Origin: Leptospira broomii serovar Hurstbridge str. 5399
GTDB taxonomy: Bacteria > Spirochaetota > Leptospiria > Leptospirales > Leptospiraceae
DNA: 64,000 bases
NCBI RefSeq assembly: GCF_000243715.2
Contig: NZ_AHMO02000004.1
Location: forward strand, 374,501 to 438,500
Reading direction: 5' to 3'
Shown here: positions 40,705-48,600 of the stretch, in pieces
How the letters are laid out: each line of letters begins with the position of its first letter
Numbering within the stretch: the first letter of the stretch is position 1
Program-made: the position numbers and the translations under genes
Notes under the pieces: generated by a model
Seen by the model: the letters and a program-made list of their open reading frames with translations, nothing else
Databases searched by the model: none
Told to the model about the DNA's origin: nothing

Positions 40705-41238
40705 CTACTCGCTAAAAAGTACCTTAAATATTTTGCCGGAGATATTCAAAAGCGTTTTTCTCTTAAAGAAATGGATTTTAGTATTCATTGTATCTTTGTT
40801 AAATTTAATTTCCGAGAAAAGAGGAGTGATGACGTAATTTTCATAAAGATTCGGGTAAACTCGATTTTCGTCGTAAACCTTCCCTTTAAAATTCTCCAAT
40901 ACCTTCCTCAAAATCCGTTTTTCCTGGCGATTTAAGTCGATTTCCTCTTCATGAGCAGGGCCGACCCAAATCAGCAGATATCCGGCAATCCCCGTCTCGG
41001 TCAATTTTGGCAGTACATCTATTAGACGGTTTTCTTTCAAATGAAGCAACGCCTGATTCAATTCCATAGCGTAGGGAGAATCTTCTAAATGAATGTATTT
41101 CTGTCCTGTGATGATTTTGGCGTATTTTTGGAAGAAGACACCATCCGCTAAATAAATTAGTTTTGCCAACTCCTGGCGATTGCGTCCAGAGGGCGATCTT
41201 TGTAAGATAAAGGAGATGACTTCGAGTAGCTTTTCCAT
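40705..41238 (-). CDS. Panacea-domain (SocA/GepA-like, DUF4065) protein
   Basis: The 177-residue protein resembles the Panacea domain, known from SocA-type antitoxins and from phage GepA. The matching segment is [20 protein letters not shown] and [20 protein letters not shown], near residues 20-75. No toxin-sized gene lies beside it; the neighbours are panD and divergent lipB. It may be a solitary domain with another role. The family assignment is by motif and should be treated as moderate. Confidence 0.55.
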   Translation of the reverse strand: MEKLLEVISFILQRSPSGRNRQELAKLIYLADGVFFQKYAKIITGQKYIHLEDSPYAMELNQALLHLKENRLIDVLPKLTETGIAGYLLIWVGPAHEEEIDLNRQEKRILRKVLENFKGKVYDENRVYPNLYENYVITPLFSEIKFNKDTMNTKIHFFKRKTLLNISGKIFKVLFSE

Positions 41239-41250
41239 TGTAATGTTATA

Positions 41251-41904
41251 GTGGTACAGGCAATTTCCCTTAGGCGCCCGGTCCCCTATGAAAGATATAT
41301 TCTCTTTCAGGAGAAGGCGAGGGCAAAAAGAAAGGAAAACATTCTATTTTTAGAACACCCTCCCACGATTACCGCCGGGATCAATTATAATATCGGTAAC
41401 CTTCTTCAGAACCCGGAATTCCTATCTAAAAACGGCATCGCTCTCCATTATATCAAACGAGGAGGGGATTTTACCGCCCATGAACCGGGGCAAATCGTTA
41501 CTTATTTTCATATCGATTTGAAAGGGCGGGGTCTTACGATTACTAATTTCTTAGATGCGGCGCTTTCTTCCGCCATGGAAGCAGTAAAAATAGTTTGGAA
41601 TTTGGATCTAATTCGGCGGTCGGATTTACCTGGATTGTACCTTTCAACCGACCCTGAACGTAAAATTCTTTCGATCGGAGTTCTATTCAAGTCCTGGTTT
41701 ACCAGCTACGGAATCGCACTCAATGTATCTAATGATTTTTCCGCATTTAGATGTATTCATCCTTGCGGTGGGGATTGGAGAAACATGGTTTCCATAGCTA
41801 AACTTGGTTTGGACTCGAGCTCAGAAAAACGAAGGCACTGGATTTCAGAATTTCAAAGAATAATTCAAGAAAAGCTCCTCAGGGAAAAAGCTATTTCCCT
41901 CTGA
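41251..41904 (+). CDS. lipB: octanoyltransferase LipB
   Basis: LipB transfers octanoyl groups from acyl carrier protein to lipoyl-domain enzymes. The 217-residue protein has HPPTITAGINYN, the KRGGDFTAHEPGQIVTY motif (RGGxxTxHxPGQ) and the active-site cysteine in RCIHPCGGDWRNM. The start is GTG 41251, only 12 bases from the start of the divergent Panacea gene, so the two promoters must overlap the coding regions or a later start is used. Confidence 0.85.
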   Translation: MVQAISLRRPVPYERYILFQEKARAKRKENILFLEHPPTITAGINYNIGNLLQNPEFLSKNGIALHYIKRGGDFTAHEPGQIVTYFHIDLKGRGLTITNFLDAALSSAMEAVKIVWNLDLIRRSDLPGLYLSTDPERKILSIGVLFKSWFTSYGIALNVSNDFSAFRCIHPCGGDWRNMVSIAKLGLDSSSEKRRHWISEFQRIIQEKLLREKAISL

Positions 41905-42012
41905 TCGAATCAACTCTGCTTAACACTGGGGGATAAAGAATAGCGGAGGGTCGCTTTTTCTCCTTTAGAGAATCAGTCGTTACGACCGATTCTTAGGAAG
42001 AGAGGTTATCAG

Positions 42013-43032
42013 GTGCAGACTTTTAAACACGTTCTATTCTTTATTTTTGCTCTCATCGTTTGCGAAGGAATTGCGATCGGTGCCTCCGCCTGGTCCTTTT
42101 TGGAATCCTCTTTGGCTTCCTTCGATCAGCTGAAAATTTCGTCAGACCATCGCGCGAGGGATACGATCAGTTCCCTTTCTAAATCCACGGAAAGCAAATT
42201 GGAAGGCGAGAAATTAGCGGATTTGAATTTTACATTTGCGCGACTAGTCAAAGTGACTTCCGAAGATAAGGACGGATTTCGGATCAAAGATATTTCTGTC
42301 GTAAATGATACCGGAATCGTTCTGGCTTCCTCAAACGAAGACTATGTTGAAGATCCCATAAAGAAGAGAAAACCGGAAGTCAAATTTCTTTCTCCCACAT
42401 TCACGATCGCACATCGGCTTAGGAAATGGCAGGTGGGAACTCCCGTATTACTAGGAAAACGAAATGTTTCTTCGGATGAGCCAGTATTGAAAACCGTGGC
42501 TCCTATCTTTCCGGAAATTCTTGAACCGGACGTTTTATTATCCATGGGAGTTTATCATCCCCAGAAATTGGAAAGAGTCGCTTCATTGTTTATGACTTAT
42601 GAACGAGGAAATTTCGGGCAATTCGTACATACGCAAACGGATCTTTTTCTATGGATAGCTCAGAATAACGCATGGATTGCTTTGATCTGTGCCTTAGTAA
42701 TCGGGTTGGTACATCTTCTTATTAAAAGCGCCGGTTCAGGGTTTGCGCAAGCAAACACTTCGGCGGTATCTAGTAGCGCACGAACTTCTTCCTCTCCTCC
42801 TCTTTGGGAAAAAGTCGATTTTGCTCAGACTGAAGGCCCGGTTCGATGGCAAGCCGGAAGTCAACCAGCCGCTTCTCAGCAATCTTCCCCTACAACTCCG
42901 GTTGCGGAGGTACAAAGACATGTTCCCGCAAAAACGGAAGTTCTGGAAAAACCGATGCCGATCCCGAGCGCCGAGATAGTCTCTCAACGTTTGGATAAGC
43001 CGGAGATTCTAGATGCGATTTATTTAGGATAG
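42013..43032 (+). CDS. two-pass membrane protein with extracytoplasmic domain
   Basis: This 339-residue protein is not recognised as a known family. It starts at GTG 42013 with AGAGG 7 bases upstream. A membrane segment lies at about residues 9-30, an extracytoplasmic region of about 180 residues follows, and a second membrane segment (WIALICALVIGLVHLLI) is near residues 214-232. The cytoplasmic tail is Pro/Ser/Ala-rich and disordered. The layout is like a single-sensor protein without an output domain. Six bases separate it from the STAS-domain gene, suggesting a joint function. Confidence 0.65.
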   Translation: MQTFKHVLFFIFALIVCEGIAIGASAWSFLESSLASFDQLKISSDHRARDTISSLSKSTESKLEGEKLADLNFTFARLVKVTSEDKDGFRIKDISVVNDTGIVLASSNEDYVEDPIKKRKPEVKFLSPTFTIAHRLRKWQVGTPVLLGKRNVSSDEPVLKTVAPIFPEILEPDVLLSMGVYHPQKLERVASLFMTYERGNFGQFVHTQTDLFLWIAQNNAWIALICALVIGLVHLLIKSAGSGFAQANTSAVSSSARTSSSPPLWEKVDFAQTEGPVRWQAGSQPAASQQSSPTTPVAEVQRHVPAKTEVLEKPMPIPSAEIVSQRLDKPEILDAIYLG

Positions 43033-43038
43033 GCTTTC

Positions 43039-43860
43039 TTGGAACTCAAGACTTCTCGCTTTCATAAGATTTTACGGATCGTTCCGAAAGGAACTCTGGA
43101 TTCACATTCTTCGCCCGACTTGATTCGTTTTTTAAAATCTCGTTGGGAAGAAGGCGATCGTCTTTTCTTAATGATTTGCGACTCTATTCAATATTTGGAA
43201 GAGGAGGGCATTTGGTCGTTATCCGAATTACATTCCTTTTTGCAAAAGAACGGCGGGAACATTGCGTTTGTCGGCTGGAATGAAGAATGCAAACTCGTAC
43301 TCGGTCTTTTCGGCTTATCGACTTCCTTGCCGATTTTTTCCACTGAACGAGATGCGGAAGAATGGCTATCCTCTTTAAAAATCGAAGACCTACGTTCTAA
43401 GCATAATGCGTCCGAGGATTCCATAGCCTCATTGAGGCAAACGAAACCTCTGCAATTTTATTCCGCTCCTAGCGAATCCAATTTTGAAAAGAATGATGAA
43501 TCGGTGCATATCCCCGAGATAAGAACGATTCCCGTTGCGGATGCGGGGAAAACCTCGGTCATCGAAGATTCTCCGACTCGTAACCGAGACTCTATTTCGA
43601 AAAAGGATGAGTTCGGCTCCGAACTGAAATTGGAGCAGTCTTTGGAAAAACTCAAAGGCTCGGCGTCCGATAAAATTTTGTATTGCGAGAGTTGTCATTC
43701 TCGTTTACGAATTCGACTTTCAGGGAGATACAAATGTCCTGCTTGCGGAATTGAGTTTGACGTGAACAGGTTGGGCGGAGTTCGCTACTTAGAACGACTT
43801 GTAGTCTCGCCGGAAGCTTCCGGTCCAGCAGGTAACCTTGTCCAAAGCAGCCACTCGTAG
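43039..43860 (+). CDS. STAS-domain protein with C-terminal zinc ribbon
   Basis: The 273-residue protein begins with an STAS/anti-anti-sigma-like domain (residues 1-115; RIVPKGTLDSHSSPDLIRFL, then LHSFLQKNGGNIAFVGWNEE). A long polar linker follows, then a four-cysteine zinc ribbon near 215-245 (CESCHSRLRIRLSGRYKCPACG). The start is TTG 43039. The phosphorylatable Ser of STAS antagonists is not clearly placed. It follows a membrane protein by 6 bases and overlaps murJ by 23 bases, so it could be part of envelope-linked partner switching. That role is inferred. Confidence 0.6.
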   Translation: MELKTSRFHKILRIVPKGTLDSHSSPDLIRFLKSRWEEGDRLFLMICDSIQYLEEEGIWSLSELHSFLQKNGGNIAFVGWNEECKLVLGLFGLSTSLPIFSTERDAEEWLSSLKIEDLRSKHNASEDSIASLRQTKPLQFYSAPSESNFEKNDESVHIPEIRTIPVADAGKTSVIEDSPTRNRDSISKKDEFGSELKLEQSLEKLKGSASDKILYCESCHSRLRIRLSGRYKCPACGIEFDVNRLGGVRYLERLVVSPEASGPAGNLVQSSHS

Positions 43861-45427
43861 CTTCGCTCTTTCTTTTTATACCTTACTTTCCCGAATTCTA
43901 GGTTTATTCAGGGACCATTTTATGGCAGTGTCGTTCGGGACAGGCATGATTGCGTCCGCCTTTTCGGTCGCATATAGATTGCCTAATATGTTCCGAAATC
44001 TTTTAGCTGAAGGAACTCTTTCGCAATCCTTTATGCCTCTTTATTCCGAAGCCGGTAAAGAGGGAGAAGAGGCCGCACGAAGAATGAGCGGAGCGGTTCT
44101 GGTTTTCTTAGCCTTGATATTATTCGCATTCGTTCTCCTGGTATTTTCGCTTTCTCCGATAGCTATTCCCTTATTGGTGGGAGGCTCCAAAGAATATTCG
44201 ACTCTTGTAATAGAATTGACCTATATATTATTTTTTTTGATCGTTACGGCCAGCTTATCGTCGATCTTTATGGCGATCTCGAACGTCAAGAATCGTTTTT
44301 TTGTGCCTTCTCTTTCCCCGATTATATTAAATTTAAGTTATCTAGTCGTCTTTCTTTGCATCTTTCCTTTTTTAGAGTTGGATCTCCTGACGAAGGTTCG
44401 GATACTCTGCTTTGCCATCATATTCGGCGGAGTCATCCAATTGTCCGTTCAAGTTTGGTACGTCTCTAAAAACGGCGAAGGCCCGATACTGTCTTGGAAC
44501 TACAAACACCCCGCCATAAAAAAGATCTTTAAACTTATGCTGCCTGCGGCATTAGGAGGAGGTTTTTATCAGCTTGGTTTGTTGGTGGATATCTTTCTCG
44601 CTAACATGGTTCAAAACGCGAATCCGGGTTTAGGCGCAGTGGTTAGTTTAGACTACTCTCAAAGGCTGGTTCAACTTCCGACCGGAATTATCGGCGTGGC
44701 CTTGGCTACAACTACTTTGCCGGCGCTACTTTCCGCATTGAAAGAAGACAGACATTCGGAAGTACCGGGAGAAATGCTGGGGGTTTTAGGATTTGCGTCT
44801 TTTCTTACTGTACCAGCAGCGCTTGGAATGGGAATCCTAGCCGGGCCGATCTTGGATTCAATTTATTACGGAGGAAGATGGGATCATGTCGCGACGGAAA
44901 CCGCCACGATGCCTCTCATTCTATATTCAGTAGCTGTCCCATTTTACAGCATGAATAAAGTACTGATTTCCTCCTTTTACGCGTTTCAGGACACTAAGAC
45001 TCCGTTGAAAGTTCAGGCTTTGTCCTTGGGGCTGAATTTGCTCCTGAATCTTTCTTTGATTTACTATTTAAAGCATTCCGCGATTGCATTAGCTTCCGCA
45101 GTGACTTCGATCTCCACTTGGCTCTTCTTATCCAGAAGCCTTATGAAGCACGGAATCGTCTTCCCATGGGGGGGCTTTGTTCGTAAGACTCTGAGTCTTT
45201 TTCTCCCTCTGTTTTTAATGAGCGGTATTCTAATTTTGTACAGATATTTCTTGCATGATTCTCTATTGCTTTTCCTGCAATCGGAAGGTCTCGGATATGC
45301 AAACTCTTCAAGAATTTCCGTTTTGATTGCGGTTCTCTTCTCCGGCGGAATTTTTCTGGGAACAAGCCTGCTTTTGGGCATCGATGAGATAAGATTAATC
45401 GCTGGTAAATTTCGAAGAAAACGCTAG
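43838..45427 (+). CDS. murJ: lipid II flippase MurJ
   Basis: MurJ moves lipid II across the inner membrane for peptidoglycan synthesis. The 529-residue polytopic protein belongs to the MOP superfamily and has the MviN signature stretches ILGLFRDHFMAVSFG, YRLPNMFRNLLAEGTLSQSF and GFYQLGLLVDIFLANM. About 14 membrane segments are expected. The start is TTG 43838, overlapping the STAS gene. Length and motifs are typical. Confidence 0.93.
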   Translation: MSKAATRSFALSFYTLLSRILGLFRDHFMAVSFGTGMIASAFSVAYRLPNMFRNLLAEGTLSQSFMPLYSEAGKEGEEAARRMSGAVLVFLALILFAFVLLVFSLSPIAIPLLVGGSKEYSTLVIELTYILFFLIVTASLSSIFMAISNVKNRFFVPSLSPIILNLSYLVVFLCIFPFLELDLLTKVRILCFAIIFGGVIQLSVQVWYVSKNGEGPILSWNYKHPAIKKIFKLMLPAALGGGFYQLGLLVDIFLANMVQNANPGLGAVVSLDYSQRLVQLPTGIIGVALATTTLPALLSALKEDRHSEVPGEMLGVLGFASFLTVPAALGMGILAGPILDSIYYGGRWDHVATETATMPLILYSVAVPFYSMNKVLISSFYAFQDTKTPLKVQALSLGLNLLLNLSLIYYLKHSAIALASAVTSISTWLFLSRSLMKHGIVFPWGGFVRKTLSLFLPLFLMSGILILYRYFLHDSLLLFLQSEGLGYANSSRISVLIAVLFSGGIFLGTSLLLGIDEIRLIAGKFRRKR

Positions 45428-45451
45428 AGTTCGTTTCGGATTTTATCCCTC

Positions 45452-45676
45452 ATGCGTATCGAAGTAAGGGTCAAACCGAATTCCAAAAAACCCTTTATCA
45501 AAAAAGGGGAAGATCTGACCTGGATCGTCGCCGTCCGGGAACCCGCAATCGAGGGTAGGGCCAACGACGCGGTTCTTGCAGCTATCGCCGAAGAATTCGG
45601 AGTTTCCCGACGATGCGTGCGATTAATTCACGGTGAGAAAGGTAAAAAGAAACTCATCGAAATCGTTGAAGACTAA
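45452..45676 (+). CDS. DUF167 (YggU-family) protein
   Basis: The 74-residue protein matches the YggU/DUF167 family: it starts RIEVRVKPNSKKPFI, and has REPAIEGRANDAVLAAIAEE and IHGEKGKKKLIEI. This is a small alpha/beta fold of unknown function, conserved across bacteria. It lies 24 bp after murJ and 5 bp before the giant repeat protein, on the same strand. Confidence 0.9.
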   Translation: MRIEVRVKPNSKKPFIKKGEDLTWIVAVREPAIEGRANDAVLAAIAEEFGVSRRCVRLIHGEKGKKKLIEIVED

Positions 45677-45681
45677 GCTGT

Positions 45682-48600
45682 ATGAAATTTTTTTTAAATT
45701 TTGCTCTTAAATTCTGTTTCATTCTTATTTCTTCCTATCTATTTTTCAATTCGATCCTGGAGGCGCAACCCAAGGATTTTTTCGACGAGTTGACTAGCGA
45801 GCGAAAACCGATTTACGGAAGTGAGAAGGAGGAAAAATATCCGGTTCGCGCGATCATCATGAAAGTGGAATCCTGGCAGGACCATTTTTCGTGGGACGCT
45901 TTCTTTGCCGTTAGCTATACCAATTATCCGCAGTTTAAAGAATATACGGTTTACCCGTTCTATTATTATCTCAAAGATAAGAATTCCGCGTCCTATCGAT
46001 CTTGGTCCTTTCCCTTATACTTCAGTCAAAAAGTGGACCAGGGCCAAATTAAGGAGAGTTTTAACCTCTCTCTGCTCCATTATTACTCTTACGAACAAAA
46101 CACGAATTATAAAAAGGAAACATACAGATTTCCTTCGTTTCTGCCTTTAGCTGGTGCGGAGAATCATGAGTTTGCGAATGGAGGGAGAAACTCCTTTCGA
46201 TATATGCTTCCGCTTCTTTTCTTTAGAAATGCGACGGAGAGTTCGAGTTGGACTCACTTTCTGATTTTTCACACCGGGAAGGACCAAGATTCCGATTACG
46301 GAGCTTTGTTACCTTTATTATACTGGGGCTCGGGAAAATCGAAATCTCATTTAACTTTATTACCTCTATTTTCCTACGACTCCAGTAAGGACGGGACGGA
46401 AGGAATGTTTTTATCTCCGTTCTATTTACAAACTTGGTCGGAGAACTCCCTTCTCGGACAGCCGGAAAAGAAAGAAGTAACAGGAATTCCTTTATTATTA
46501 TCGTTTAAAGTAACGGCCGCGCGAAACGGAGAAGTTGTCAGATCGAATTGGTTTACTCCTATTTTCTTTAGGGGTTACGCCAAAGAGTCGGGGACTCGAA
46601 CGAATTTTCTATATCTGAGCGGCTGGAATACCGATCCAAACGATTCTCTAAACGGAGCCTATTTTTTCCCTTTTTTGTTTTACGAAAAAAATTCTTATTT
46701 TACCTTCTTTCCCGTTTATTTTTCGGGTGCGTCTCGCCAAGGATCGTATTGGAATTTTTTGGGAATCGCCGGAAAAGGGGAGTACGGTTCGGACAAATAT
46801 TTATACGCGTTTCCTTTTTTTGTTACAACGGAATCGAATAACGAATCCTATTCCTTATTCGGTCCCGTGGAATTTTCCAAAAACGGATCTTCCTCCTCCT
46901 TCAGAATTTATCCGTTTTACTACTCGGGTAATTCTCCGGGGACCTCATATTGGAATGTTGCCGGCCTGTTCGGAAAAGGAGAAGACGCTTCGGATCGATA
47001 CGCATATGCTTTTCCATTCTTCGTAAAGACTTCATCTCCGCAAACATCGTACAGTCTTTATGGACCTGTCGAATTTTCCTCGGTCGATCAGAATTCTTCG
47101 TTTAGAGTGTACCCTCTTTATTATTCAGGGGTTTCTTCCACGGGATCATATTGGAACTTCGCCGGTTTATTCGGAGCGGGAAAGGATGGCGTAAACGGTT
47201 ACTCATACGCGTTTCCATTTTTTCTTCGGACAAACTCCGCGCAAAGTTCGTACGATCTTTACGGCCCTGTAGAAATGTCTAGTACGGGACCGAGTTCGAC
47301 ATTTAGAATCTATCCGCTATATTTTTCAGGATCTTCGCCTACAGGTTCCTACTGGAATTTTGCAGGATTAGCCGGAAAGGGAAAAGATGGGAGCGATACG
47401 TATTCTTATTTGTTCCCTTTCTTTCTAAATTCGGACTCTGGCACCGGGTCTTACGGTTTGTACGGCCCCGTCGAATTAGAAAGCAACGGTCTCGAAGCTT
47501 CCTTTCGGATTTACCCGCTTTTTTATTCGGGCAAATGGCAAATCGGTTCCTACTGGAATTTCGCCGGGATTGCCGGAAGCTGGAAGGAAGGGGACGTCTC
47601 TTACTCCTATCTTTTTCCGCTTTTTTTCAGAAATAGAGATGCAAAGGGTTCGTATTCATTATTCGGTCCATTGGAAATAAGAGATAGCGAGAGGGAATCT
47701 AGTTTGCGGGTTTACCCGATCTTCTTTTCCGGAAACTCCGAGTCTGGATCCTACTGGAATATTTTGGGTTTAGGCGGTAGAGGTTTTGACGGTTCCGGTA
47801 ATCAAAGATACGGATATGCATTTCCTCTTTACTATCATAATAAAAACGTTTTTCGAGTTTTCATTCCTTTCTTCTTTAGATTCGGATACGAAGAAAACGA
47901 TTACTCTTCGTTCGGCATTTTTCATTACGTAAAGCGATCGCCGGAGTTGGATCGAACCTGGGCCGTACTTTACTTTTCCAAGGAAGATCGTGTCGCAAAA
48001 GAAAGTTCCCAGTTTTTCTTACCCATTTACTATTTCTGGGATACTCCTAAGAGCAAGGCATCCATCTTTTTGCCTTTCTATTTGAAATACGAGGAAGAAG
48101 ACAAGTCCCTCGATCTGAATATTGCGGGCTTTTCTTCCTCTAAATCTCTTAGTACATTGCAAGGATCCTCTTCGGCCTCGATCGGAATGACCGAGAAAGA
48201 ATTGTATCTGGACACTGATTTTGCCTGGTTTTATAATTTGGTAAGAGTTTCGTATCGGGAATCCATTTCTAAAGATTCGATTTTGTGGTGGAAGCGAAAA
48301 CAAGAAAATCCGCTCACCGAAAGCAAGAATGTTCCCGCCGATCCGCTGAACAACAAGAAACTCCCGGTAGCTCCAGGTTCGACTCAGAGTCCGGACGCGA
48401 GTGAAGACGGACTTAGAAAATACAAAACGCTTTCCCGCGATACATCCAAATCTTTTTTCGGATTCAGCACATTATTCGGGATTTTAAGTTATGAGAGAGG
48501 AGACGATCGAAGGCATTTCCGACTTTTACCTCTCGCTTGGTATTCTTGGTCGGAAGAGACCAAGGACAAGGTTACGATTTGGCTTTTACCGCCGATCTTC

